Below are positions 17,689 to 24,390 of a stretch of DNA of 26,154 bases, in pieces. Where the stretch lies: the NCBI GenBank assembly GCA_900752115.1, contig CAADUC010000092.1:1-26154 (forward strand), given 5' to 3'. This DNA is from Clostridia bacterium (lineage in GTDB: Bacteria; Bacillota; Clostridia; Oscillospirales; Acutalibacteraceae). The translations under genes and the position numbers were made by a program. Numbering within the stretch: position 1 is the first letter of the stretch; every line of letters begins with the position of its first letter. The notes under the pieces were generated by a model. It did not search any database. It saw only the letters and a program-made list of their open reading frames with translations, and was not told where the DNA came from.

Positions 17689-19083
17689 TCAGAACTTGGC
17701 GTAAAGGAAAGGATTATACGAATTATCCACAAGGAAAGCGATACTCAGCACAAACAAAACCAGAAACCCGGCGCTCCAGACAATTTTTCCGGGCTTGCCG
17801 GAAGTGCGCAAACGCTCAAGGAACGCGCCGGCGGCGGGAACGCAGCACACAGCCGCAACCAAAAGCGTAAACCCGTAAGTCAGCAGAGCATACATTCCCA
17901 GCGAATCGGTTCCCGAGCCCGGGAAACCGAACATGGCTGCAATCACACGGAACGCCGCCCCAATATCCGTATAGGAGAAAAAGGCCCAGCCGACAACGGC
18001 GGCGACAAACGAATACAGCCAGCGGAAAAACACGGGAATTTTCGCGAGCAGGCGGTTCAGGAACAGCTTCTCGCAGATGATCAGCACGGCATAGTACGCG
18101 CCCCAGAGAGCAAAATTCCAGCTTGCGCCGTGCCACAGACCGGTGAGCACCCAGACAACGGCAAGATTGCGCACCGTGCGCAGCGTCCCCTTCCGGTTGC
18201 CTCCCAGCGGGATGTACACGTACTCGCGGAACCAGCCTCCGAGGGTCATGTGCCAGCGCCTCCAGAACTCTCCGACACTCTGGGAAATATACGGATGATC
18301 GAAGTTCTCCGGCAGCTCAAAGCCGAACATCTTGCCCAGGCCAATCGCCATATCGGAGTAACCGGAGAAATCAAAATAAATCTGGAAGGTATACGCGAGA
18401 ATTCCCAGCCAGGCTTCCAGCGTGGAGGGATTCCCCATGTACTGCACACGGTCGGCGAGCGCCGCCAGGTTGTTGGCTAACAGCACCTTTTTGAACAAGC
18501 CCTGGCAGAACCGCATCATGCCGGCGGTGAATTTCTGCAGCGTCTCCTGCCGGCACAGCACCTGCTCCTGCAGATTCCTGTACCGGACGATCGGACCGGC
18601 CACAAGATGGGGGAAAAACGAAAGATACGTGGCGAAGTTGATCAGATTCTTCATCGGAGGCGCTTCCTTGCGGTAAACGTCGACCGCATAGGAAATGCTC
18701 TCAAAGGTATAAAATGAAATGCCGATCGGCAGAGCGACCTCCGGCACCGAAATTCCGAGACCGGTAATCTGATCAAAGGTCGAGACGAGAAGGCCCGCAT
18801 ATTTAAACCAACCGAGCAGGGCGAGATTGATCAGCACATTGCCGAGCACGACCGCCTTCGCGGCTCCCCTTCGCTCCGCAAAGCGCCCAATCAGCAGCCC
18901 GCAGCAATAATCCACCAGAATGGTCAGGATCATCAGAAGGACGTAGACCGGCTCGCCCCAAGCGTAAAATACAAGGCTGAAAATCACCAGGCACAGATTT
19001 TTCCACCGGCGCGGCACGAGGTAATACGCCGCAAGTACAATCAAGAAAAAGAAAAACAAATAAATTATACTGCTGAATATCAT
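17689..19083 (-). CDS. MBOAT-family membrane O-acyltransferase (AlgI/DltB-like)
   Basis: This 464-aa multi-pass protein is a membrane-bound O-acyltransferase. Such enzymes pass acyl groups, usually acetyl, across the membrane to secreted glycans. The conserved regions are ALPIGISFYTFESISYAVD, FFPHLVAGPIVRY, the FWRRWHMTLGGWFREYVYIPLGG block with His278 and the catalytic GLWHGASWNF with His318. The start is the ATG at 19083, where the ribosome site is weak (GGA only). It is the first gene of an operon with the DHHW protein. It could modify the product of the nearby EpsG-type operon. Teichoic acid D-alanylation is less likely because no dltA or dltC is present. Confidence 0.9.
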   Translation of the reverse strand: MIFSSIIYLFFFFLIVLAAYYLVPRRWKNLCLVIFSLVFYAWGEPVYVLLMILTILVDYCCGLLIGRFAERRGAAKAVVLGNVLINLALLGWFKYAGLLVSTFDQITGLGISVPEVALPIGISFYTFESISYAVDVYRKEAPPMKNLINFATYLSFFPHLVAGPIVRYRNLQEQVLCRQETLQKFTAGMMRFCQGLFKKVLLANNLAALADRVQYMGNPSTLEAWLGILAYTFQIYFDFSGYSDMAIGLGKMFGFELPENFDHPYISQSVGEFWRRWHMTLGGWFREYVYIPLGGNRKGTLRTVRNLAVVWVLTGLWHGASWNFALWGAYYAVLIICEKLFLNRLLAKIPVFFRWLYSFVAAVVGWAFFSYTDIGAAFRVIAAMFGFPGSGTDSLGMYALLTYGFTLLVAAVCCVPAAGAFLERLRTSGKPGKIVWSAGFLVLFVLSIAFLVDNSYNPFLYAKF

Positions 19084-19178
19084 ATTCTCAATCCATTTCT
19101 GTCTTTCATATCACTCTCTGAGGAAAGTACGCGCGGTATTTTCCTCTTTGCGCGGAGCCGCCAAAGACCCGCTTACAC

Positions 19179-19205
19179 GGATACGGCTGCTCTCCTGCCG
19201 TATCC
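19179..19205 (-). promoter_or_regulatory. Leader hairpin of the MBOAT operon
   Basis: GGATACGGC and GCCGTATCC are perfect 9-bp arms around a 9-nt loop, in the roughly 150-nt leader between promoter and MBOAT start. There is no T-run on the minus strand. It may be a protein-binding or stability element. Confidence 0.45.
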
Positions 19206-19241
19206 GGCAAGGCATACCGCCAATTCTGCTGTTGATTATAG

Positions 19242-19270
19242 ATTATAGCATAAAACAAGACAGATACCAA
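19242..19270 (-). promoter_or_regulatory. Sigma-A promoter of the MBOAT-DHHW operon
   Basis: On the minus strand TTGGTA and TATAAT are 17 nt apart, with an extended TGC before the -10. A second TATAAT copy follows at 19240-19235. Confidence 0.65.
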
Positions 19271-19322
19271 CAACTTTTTCAGAAGCATTCTGCGATTTTC
19301 CCGCCGTGTGTTCCGGCAATGC

Positions 19323-19361
19323 AAAAGGAGCGAAACGGTCCGACAGACGCCGCTTCGCTCC
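19323..19361 (-). terminator. Terminator of the amidase-VOC operon
   Basis: GGAGCGAA and TTCGCTCC arms, with extra pairs toward the loop, are followed by TTTTGC on the minus strand, about 15 nt after the VOC stop codon. Confidence 0.75.
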
Positions 19362-19375
19362 CGCAAAGAAAAGAA

Positions 19376-19741
19376 TTACCGATCCAGAATCTCAATCCAG
19401 TAGCCATCCGGATCCTGGATGAAATAGAGCCCCATCTCCGTATTCTCATAACAGATGCACCCCATCTCCGCGTGCAGACGATGAGCTGCCTCCCGGTCGG
19501 GAACACGGTATGCGATATGGAACTCGCATTCCCCGAGATCGTACGGCTGCGGATGATCTCGCAGCCACGTAAGCTCCAGCAGCGCCTGCGTCGAGCCATC
19601 CCCGAGAAATACAATAATGAACGAGCCGTCCGGAGCCGAAACCCGCCGCGTTTCGTGCAGCCCCAGGGCCTGACGGTAAAACGCGAGACTTTTTTCGAGA
19701 TCACAGACATTAAAATTGGTGTGCAGATAGCTGGAATTCAT
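19376..19741 (-). CDS. VOC-family protein, glyoxalase I-like
   Basis: This 121-aa protein has the vicinal oxygen chelate fold with its paired beta-alpha-beta-beta-beta modules. The first module starts HTNFNVCDLEKSLAFYRQALG. The C-terminal FIQDPDGYWIEILDR is a glyoxalase I hallmark. Potential metal ligands His7, Glu56, His75 and Glu117 sit at the positions expected for a lactoylglutathione lyase-type metalloenzyme. The ATG overlaps the stop of the upstream amidase gene by 4 nt (ATGA), so the two are coupled. True substrate is uncertain: methylglyoxal adducts are the textbook role, but many VOC proteins differ. Confidence 0.88.
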   Translation of the reverse strand: MNSSYLHTNFNVCDLEKSLAFYRQALGLHETRRVSAPDGSFIIVFLGDGSTQALLELTWLRDHPQPYDLGECEFHIAYRVPDREAAHRLHAEMGCICYENTEMGLYFIQDPDGYWIEILDR

Positions 19742-20592
19742 GAAAACTCCTCTCCCTTCTGAGACGGCACAGGCCGTGACAAGCCCTCGTACAGCTCCGG
19801 ACGGCGATCCGCCAGCACATTCATTGCGCGCCTCGCCTCCCTTACAGCTTCCAGACGCAGGTCAGCAACGACAAGCTCTTCTTCCGAACCGGCCTCGGCC
19901 AAGATCTCACCCCACGGAGAAACGGCAATGGAGCCGCCCCCGCTGCGAATTCCATCGAATACGCCGCAGCCGTTGACAGCCAGAACAAATGCCTGATTCT
20001 CAACGGCGCGCGCCATTGTCAGCAACCGCCAGTGGGCAAGACGATTCTGCGGCCACTGCGCGCAGACAAGCAAAAGACTCGCCCCGCCCAAAGCAAGCAG
20101 CCGCGCCTGCTCGCAGAAGCGCAGATCGTAGCACAGAAGAACACCCGCGCGAACGCCGCAGGCGGAAAACAGGCAGAGCCGATCTCCTGCGCGGAAAAAC
20201 GCCCCCTCCCCCGAAGGGGAGAAGGCGTGCAGCTTGTCGTACTCGGCAGTCAGACGCCCCTCGTTCGTGTAAAAGACGAAGGTATTACAGATAGAACCGC
20301 CGCGGCGCGTGGGAATAGTGCCTCCCGCCACGGCGACGCCAAGCTCCTTCGCAAGCCGTGAAAGAAGCGCACGGCTTTCTCCGTCCTCCGGTTCCGCCAG
20401 ATCGGCAAGAAAGCGTCGGGGAAAAAAACCGACGTTCCAGGTCTCCGGCAGCACCACAAGATCCGCGCCTGCCTCCGCCGCACGCCGGATGAGGCGTTCC
20501 GCCGTCTTCCGGTTCTCGGCCGCTTCACACGGTACCGTATTCATTTGAACCAGCCCGACGCGCAGCAGCCGTTCCGCCTTCGGAGACTCCAC
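19738..20592 (-). CDS. Carbon-nitrogen hydrolase (nitrilase superfamily, omega-amidase-like)
   Basis: This 284-aa protein is a nitrilase-superfamily amidase. The catalytic triad is complete: Glu50 in VVLPETWN, Lys120 in YDKLHAF and Cys154 in LLCYDLRF. The pattern LPETWNVGFFP and YDKLHAFSPSGEG is close to omega-amidase/Nit2-type members that hydrolyse keto-acid amides. I use the GTG at 20592, 6 nt from GGGGAGGA, instead of the TTG at 20598 that touches it. It is the first gene of a two-gene operon with the VOC protein. The exact amide substrate cannot be told. Confidence 0.9.
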   Translation of the reverse strand: MESPKAERLLRVGLVQMNTVPCEAAENRKTAERLIRRAAEAGADLVVLPETWNVGFFPRRFLADLAEPEDGESRALLSRLAKELGVAVAGGTIPTRRGGSICNTFVFYTNEGRLTAEYDKLHAFSPSGEGAFFRAGDRLCLFSACGVRAGVLLCYDLRFCEQARLLALGGASLLLVCAQWPQNRLAHWRLLTMARAVENQAFVLAVNGCGVFDGIRSGGGSIAVSPWGEILAEAGSEEELVVADLRLEAVREARRAMNVLADRRPELYEGLSRPVPSQKGEEFS

Positions 20593-20649
20593 AGCCAATC
20601 CTCCCCTGCGGCTGCAGCACGTACGCTCAGGCCGCCGTCTTTTGGAATC

Positions 20650-20679
20650 AGTATATCACAGGAGTCTCCCGCCCGTCAA
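20650..20679 (-). promoter_or_regulatory. Sigma-A promoter of the amidase-VOC operon
   Basis: On the minus strand TTGACG and TATACT are 18 nt apart, with a TG at the extended -10 position. Confidence 0.7.
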
Positions 20680-20735
20680 CACTACGGTCTAAGGTAAACC
20701 GTCCAGACAATGCCGCTGAAAACGGGAAACGGAAT

Positions 20736-21536
20736 TTACTGCAGCAGCTCAAGCGGATCGATCCAATTTCCGGAGCTTTTAACCCCGAAATGCAGGTGGC
20801 TGCCGTTCACGCTCTCGCACGGCACATCGCCGAGAATACCGATGGTATCCCCAGTCTGTACCGTCTGTCCTTCTTCCACTGCAATCTCATCGACGCCGCA
20901 GTAATGCAGCTCCAAGTCTCCCTGCGTCACCACAACACAGCCACCGAAGAACTCGTCCTGTGCAACGCTTGTCACTGTCCCCTCACAGGCGGCTTTCACC
21001 GTCTCACCGGGTTGCCCGGGAAGATCCGCGCCGCTGTGCACACGCCAGTCGCCCATGGTTTCCGAATAGACGGGGGAGTCTCCGCTAAAGCGCTGAGACA
21101 CACTCTTTCCAATCGGATATGCGAGGCTCTCCGGCGTCTCCGGGGCGGGAGCTTCCGGCTCCTGTTCCGGTTCGGAGTCAGGGCTGGCAGCCGTTTCCTG
21201 AGCCGGTTCTTCCTCGGTGATCACAGGAATCTGAGAGACAGGTTCCGGCTCGCTCGGCGCCGCAGAGGACGGCGCAGCCGAGGATACCGGTGCGGAAGAC
21301 TCCGGGTCGGATTCCGCCGTCAGGCTGGGAGAAGACGACGCGGATTCCTTCACGCCGCTTACCGTCTTTTCCGCTGCCTGATAAGACGCCTGCGAGGACA
21401 GCTCCTCATCCTGCGCGGTAAAATTCACCACGCTGTCATATGTCGTCCACGCAGCCACGCCGACCGCCAGAAGGCAGACGCCGAGAGCCAGGTAAAAACC
21501 TTTTGTATTTTTTCCGTGCTTCTTATCATATTTCAT
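20736..21536 (-). CDS. spoIIQ: SpoIIQ-like M23/LytM-domain protein
   Basis: This 266-aa protein has a membrane segment at residues 13-30, a long Ser/Pro/Glu/Ala linker (about 60-138) and a C-terminal LytM (M23) domain. The zinc motifs are intact: His167-xxx-Asp171 in HSGADL and His247-x-His249 in HLHFGV. The layout fits the forespore protein SpoIIQ, which bridges to SpoIIIAH in the mother cell during engulfment. Clostridial SpoIIQ keeps an active LytM site while Bacillus SpoIIQ does not. The ATG at 21536 has GGAGGTG at 9 nt. An exact sigma-F-type promoter lies upstream. A different envelope M23 endopeptidase is the alternative. Confidence 0.8.
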   Translation of the reverse strand: MKYDKKHGKNTKGFYLALGVCLLAVGVAAWTTYDSVVNFTAQDEELSSQASYQAAEKTVSGVKESASSSPSLTAESDPESSAPVSSAAPSSAAPSEPEPVSQIPVITEEEPAQETAASPDSEPEQEPEAPAPETPESLAYPIGKSVSQRFSGDSPVYSETMGDWRVHSGADLPGQPGETVKAACEGTVTSVAQDEFFGGCVVVTQGDLELHYCGVDEIAVEEGQTVQTGDTIGILGDVPCESVNGSHLHFGVKSSGNWIDPLELLQ

Positions 21537-21557
21537 AATGCAGTGCACCTCCACCCG

Positions 21558-21587
21558 TATTTTTGCCGGGCAGAGAACGAAATATGC
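21558..21587 (-). promoter_or_regulatory. Sigma-F-type promoter of the SpoIIQ-like gene
   Basis: On the minus strand GCATA (21587-21583), 15 nt, then GGCAAAAATA (21567-21558) fits every position of the Bacillus forespore sigma-F pattern GYWTA-N15-GGNRANANTW. The start would be about 15 nt before the ATG, which leaves just room for the ribosome site. No sigma-A promoter is seen in the same stretch. Confidence 0.75.
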
Positions 21588-21724
21588 CGCCGCAAGGGAA
21601 CAATCGCAAGCAAATTTGGAAAAAGCTTTTTTGAGAAGAATCTTCAGAAAAAATTATTGCTGCAGGTTTCTTTCTTAAAAAAGGAAATCTCTTAACAGAA
21701 AATGCCGGAAAGCGCTTTGGGCAT

Positions 21725-21760
21725 GAAAAAACCGGCCCCGAAGGACCGGCTTTTTCTTTT
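21725..21760. terminator. Orphan bidirectional terminator between spoIIQ and lexA
   Basis: CCGGCCC and GGACCGG pair with one mismatch around CGAA and are flanked by A- and T-runs on both sides. The two flanking genes diverge from this place, so neither needs it. It implies a small transcript in between, of either strand. Confidence 0.7.
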
Positions 21761-21789
21761 GCTTGAGGGTATATTGAGGAGGGTAGAAC

Positions 21790-21876
21790 ATGAATCAAAG
21801 AATGGTGCGGCTCCATTTCCTTGATTACAGCTTTATTATATCCAAACTGCCCAAAAGAGTTGTTACAATGCTATGA
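21790..21876 (+). CDS. Possible 28-aa small protein
   Basis: A short reading frame (MNQRMVRLHFLDYSFIISKL and eight more residues) starts at an ATG preceded by GAGGAGG at 7 nt spacing, a much better ribosome site than chance usually gives. It is basic with a hydrophobic middle. No homologue is known to me. No promoter is visible between the orphan terminator and this start, so expression would need readthrough or an unseen promoter. It might equally be an accidental frame opposite a small RNA. Confidence 0.3.
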   Translation: MNQRMVRLHFLDYSFIISKLPKRVVTML

Positions 21877-21920
21877 ATATTCTTTGAATTATTCCGGGTG
21901 ATTTTTTGTCCCATTAATTA

Positions 21921-21934
21921 CAAACATTTGTTTG
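21921..21934. promoter_or_regulatory. LexA box (SOS operator) of lexA
   Basis: CAAACATTTGTTTG matches the Gram-positive LexA box CGAACATATGTTCG at 11 of 14 positions and is close to a perfect inverted repeat. It overlaps the lexA -35 box, where bound LexA would block transcription. Confidence 0.7.
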
Positions 21935-21960
21935 ACCTTTATGAGAACCTATGCTATAAT
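21932..21960 (+). promoter_or_regulatory. Sigma-A promoter of lexA
   Basis: TTGACC and a perfect TATAAT are 17 nt apart with an extended TGC before the -10. The leader is about 140 nt. The -35 lies in the LexA box. Confidence 0.85.
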
Positions 21961-22109
21961 AAGCACAGAAAACCTCGGCAGAGGCAGCGTACATATGTCA
22001 ATTGTTTTAATCCAGCGGCAGACTGCTGCGATTGAATCCGCAGCGCGGCGACGTCAAAGCCGGATCTGTGCCGGTCATGGATACAGGAGACGAGCGAGGT
22101 GTATGATTG

Positions 22110-22691
22110 ATGCTAACAAAAAGCCAACAAAAAGTATATGATTATTTGAAGCTTCGGACGCGCGACGGCCTTCCGCCGTCCGTTCGGGAAATCTGCGACG
22201 CCACCGGACTGCGGTCAACGTCAAGCGTGCATGCGCACCTGAAAACGCTTGAGCGCGAGGGCTACATTATTCGGGACCCCGGCCTGAACCGCGCGATCCA
22301 TATTGTCGGAGAACGCAGTGCCGTACAGGTCCCTATTGTAGGACGAGTCGCTGCCGGTCAGCCTATCCTGGCGGAGCAGCACATCGAGGGATATGTCCCC
22401 TTCTCCCCTCCTCATGGGACCGGCGACGAATACTTTGCGCTGAACGTGCGCGGCGACAGCATGAAAATGGCCGGGATTCTCAACGGGGATATTGTCATTG
22501 CCCGTCAGACGCCAACGGTTCATGACGGAGAAATTGCCGTTGCCTTGATCGAGGATGAAGCCACGGTCAAAACCTTTTATCATGACAAGGACTGCATCCG
22601 TCTGCAGCCCGAAAATACCGACTATCAGCCGCTTTACGCCACCGATGTATCGATTCTCGGAAAAGTTGTGGCTGTTGTTCGCTATTATTGA
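22110..22691 (+). CDS. lexA: LexA SOS-response repressor
   Basis: This 193-aa protein is LexA, the repressor of the DNA-damage regulon, inactivated by RecA-stimulated self-cleavage. The N-terminal winged helix has GLPPSVREICDATGLRSTSSVHAHLKTLEREGYI. The cleavage bond Ala82-Gly83 lies in VGRVAAGQP. The catalytic pair is Ser117 in RGDSMKMAGI and Lys154 in ATVKTFY. The ATG at 22110 follows GAGGTG at 8 nt; the TTG one codon upstream is not needed. It has its own promoter and LexA box, so it is autoregulated. Confidence 0.96.
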   Translation: MLTKSQQKVYDYLKLRTRDGLPPSVREICDATGLRSTSSVHAHLKTLEREGYIIRDPGLNRAIHIVGERSAVQVPIVGRVAAGQPILAEQHIEGYVPFSPPHGTGDEYFALNVRGDSMKMAGILNGDIVIARQTPTVHDGEIAVALIEDEATVKTFYHDKDCIRLQPENTDYQPLYATDVSILGKVVAVVRYY

Positions 22692-22725
22692 TTTCTTCTC
22701 ACGCAGCAAGACGTCGGCGAGCGTC

Positions 22726-22741
22726 CGGTTTTGGGAAACCG
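22726..22741. repeat. Small hairpin after lexA
   Basis: CGGTTT-TGGG-AAACCG is a 6-bp inverted repeat 35 nt after lexA, without a T-run. The rest of the gap up to 22896 shows no convincing gene. Confidence 0.3.
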
Positions 22742-22896
22742 CCCCCATAAGAGCAGCGGCAGTGCTTGGCCTCCTCTCGTTCAGGTACAAACAGAAAACG
22801 CAGGCCGAACGGAAAATAATATCCCTGAAACCGGTGCCGCCTTCCTGCGAACGCGGAAAGATCGCAGAAAAAGGATAAGACTTGAAAAGCCCGCAA

Positions 22897-22935
22897 AAAG
22901 CCGGGCGATCCGCAACGGGATTCGCCCGGTCTTTT
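22897..22935. terminator. Bidirectional terminator between lexA and the 74-aa gene
   Basis: CCGGGCGA plus TCC pairs with GGA plus TTCGCCCGG around GCAACG. It is flanked by AAAA on the left and TTTT on the right, so it can end both lexA transcripts and those of the convergent small gene. Confidence 0.8.
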
Positions 22936-23159
22936 CAGTGGTCGTGCATACCGGAACCATGTTCCGTCTGCGGCTTTGGAATCGGATACAAATCAGTATA
23001 GGCCTCGGCTTCCGCGTCTCCCTCCGGAGGCGCGGGTACCAGTCCTGTACATTCGCCTGCCGCCGCAACACTGCTCAGATCGATAAGCTCTTCTTCCGTT
23101 TCCCATGGAAAATATGCCTGCTTATTCTCTGAAACGGGAGTCTGCTTTTCTTTTTTCAT
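22935..23159 (-). CDS. Small acidic protein of unknown function (74 aa)
   Basis: I do not recognise this protein. It starts with a Lys-rich MKKEKQTPVSENKQAYFPW, continues with EEELIDLSSVAAAGECTGLV, then a Pro/Glu/Ala-rich part with APPEGDAEAEAYTDLYPIPK, and ends in a His-containing EHGSGMHDH. It has no membrane segment or signal peptide and one Cys. The ATG has AAGGAGAGG about 9 nt upstream, and a terminator touches its end, so it is very likely a real gene. It lies between lexA and the XRE-ImmA pair, transcribed away from the latter. No promoter is recognised. Confidence 0.7.
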   Translation of the reverse strand: MKKEKQTPVSENKQAYFPWETEEELIDLSSVAAAGECTGLVPAPPEGDAEAEAYTDLYPIPKPQTEHGSGMHDH

Positions 23160-23237
23160 TTCTGATCCTCTCCTTCCGCGGGATCTCTCCGCCCCGCTTT
23201 TTCAGTATGCCCTGAATTTCCGTATCCACACACCTTT

Positions 23238-23252
23238 TGCACGTTGTGCAAG
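23238..23252. promoter_or_regulatory. Perfect inverted repeat TTGCAC-N3-GTGCAA
   Basis: Perfect 6-bp arms surround GTT in the 344-nt space between the divergent 74-aa and XRE genes, about 80 nt before the 74-aa start. The size fits a repressor operator. The rest of the space is AT-rich and holds the site at 23416. Confidence 0.4.
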
Positions 23253-23415
23253 TCCGTTATTCTAAAATACGGAATCGGAAGAAAACAGTCTTTCTCCTGT
23301 GTGCGCGTTCTTCGGCCTGCACTTTCTTCGGCGTACAGGTGCACAAAAGGCAGGCGAGCAAGAAAAATATACAGCCAAAAATATGCAGCCATTAAGGGCG
23401 AAGATTTATTGAGTA

Positions 23416-23432
23416 GTTTACTTTAGTATACA
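23416..23432. promoter_or_regulatory. Candidate operator and -10 box upstream of the XRE gene
   Basis: GTTTAC-TTTA-GTATAC is a 16-bp inverted repeat with one mismatch. It contains the TATACA -10 candidate (23427-23432) for the XRE gene, with a weak TTTATT -35 at 16 nt. A related 16-bp site sharing GTTTACTTTA occurs at 24501-24516 on the other strand. Confidence 0.45.
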
Positions 23433-23503
23433 TTTTTAAGATCTTTGTTCTCTAAATTCATCACTACATCGTCAGATATCGAATCAACAGGAGGCAGGAA
23501 AGC

Positions 23504-23860
23504 ATGTTTTACGATTACTTCAGTTCTCTTTGCAGGCGAAAGGGCGTCAGCGAATCCCATGCAGCGGAAGAAATCGGGCTTTCGCGCTCCACCGTAAACA
23601 AATGGAAAAAGGGTTCGATGCCAAGCGGTGCAACGCTGCAGAGGCTTGCAGCTTATTTCGGTGTGTCGGCTGACAATCTCCTGCGGGGCAATGAACCGGA
23701 GGAAACACAGGATATATCGTTCGACGCATTTACCTACGCGCTCCATAACGAAACCAAGGAGCTGACCCCTGAGAATAAACAAAAACTCCTGGAGCTTGCA
23801 CGTTTTTTCAAGCAGGAGCAGGAAAAAGAATGTATCCGGCCCGGCGACGGTGAGCTCTGA
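23504..23860 (+). CDS. XRE-family helix-turn-helix repressor (ImmR-like)
   Basis: This 118-aa protein has an N-terminal Cro/CI-type helix-turn-helix: SHAAEEIGLSRSTVNKWKKG with the recognition helix at roughly residues 27-36, then GATLQRLAAYFGVSADNLL. The second half (ISFDAFTYALHNETKELTPE and on) is a helical, acidic region likely for dimerisation. The ATG has AGGAGG at 9 nt. It is followed 25 nt later by an ImmA/IrrE protease gene. Such pairs, like ImmR-ImmA of ICEBs1 or DdrO-IrrE, work as repressor plus inactivating protease. No integrase is seen nearby. Confidence 0.87.
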   Translation: MFYDYFSSLCRRKGVSESHAAEEIGLSRSTVNKWKKGSMPSGATLQRLAAYFGVSADNLLRGNEPEETQDISFDAFTYALHNETKELTPENKQKLLELARFFKQEQEKECIRPGDGEL

Positions 23861-23885
23861 CAGGAAAGGAAGCAAGAGAAATCAA

Positions 23886-24314
23886 ATGATGGAGCTTTCA
23901 CAGCTGTACAGTGATTTGCGCGCGCACCAAATCAGCCTGTATCTGAAAGAGATAGGCTTTTCAGAAGCTGCCACAATTGAATACCGTGGAAAATACGCCA
24001 TATTTCTGGATCCCGTCTGCTTTTCCAGTCTGAGGAAAATGAAAACTGTGCTCGCACATGAAATTGGCCATTGCGCAACCGGCTGTACACATCGAATCAG
24101 CAGTCCGCTCGATCTGATAGAGCGTCATGAGTACAAAGCCAATCGCTGGGCCATTGAGCGCTGTCTGCCCTACAGCGCGCTGCAGGACGCTATGCGGGAG
24201 GGATTCCGGGAACCCTGGCAGCTTGCAGAATACTTCGATTTACCGGAGGAATTTATTCACCGTGCCATCGAGTACTATACCGGACCAAGAGCGCTTTGTT
24301 TTCGTGACGAATGA
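23886..24314 (+). CDS. ImmA/IrrE-family metallopeptidase
   Basis: This 142-aa zinc protease has the catalytic HEIGH at residues 58-62 (VLAHEIGHCATG) and the third ligand region RHEYKANRWA with Glu82. ImmA/IrrE proteins cleave a partner XRE repressor when a stress or recombination signal arrives. The start is the ATG at 23886, just after the XRE stop (25 nt). The ribosome site is weak, so translation may depend on coupling. Frames reading further upstream overlap the XRE gene and are not used. The likely target is the XRE protein just upstream. Confidence 0.88.
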   Translation: MMELSQLYSDLRAHQISLYLKEIGFSEAATIEYRGKYAIFLDPVCFSSLRKMKTVLAHEIGHCATGCTHRISSPLDLIERHEYKANRWAIERCLPYSALQDAMREGFREPWQLAEYFDLPEEFIHRAIEYYTGPRALCFRDE

Positions 24315-24390
24315 AAACAGAAAAACAATTATGTTAACGGAAGTTTTCCCCTGTTTCCACCATGCCGTATGAGTGGAATTCTGATAAAAC

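Noticed and set aside
22555..22878. 107-codon frame overlapping the lexA end
   Set aside because: It runs in another frame through the lexA C-terminus and lacks a ribosome site.
23238..23252. TTGCAC as -35 of a promoter for the 74-aa gene
   Set aside because: At 17 nt spacing the -10 would be TGGATA, a poor match, so the repeat is listed only as a possible operator.
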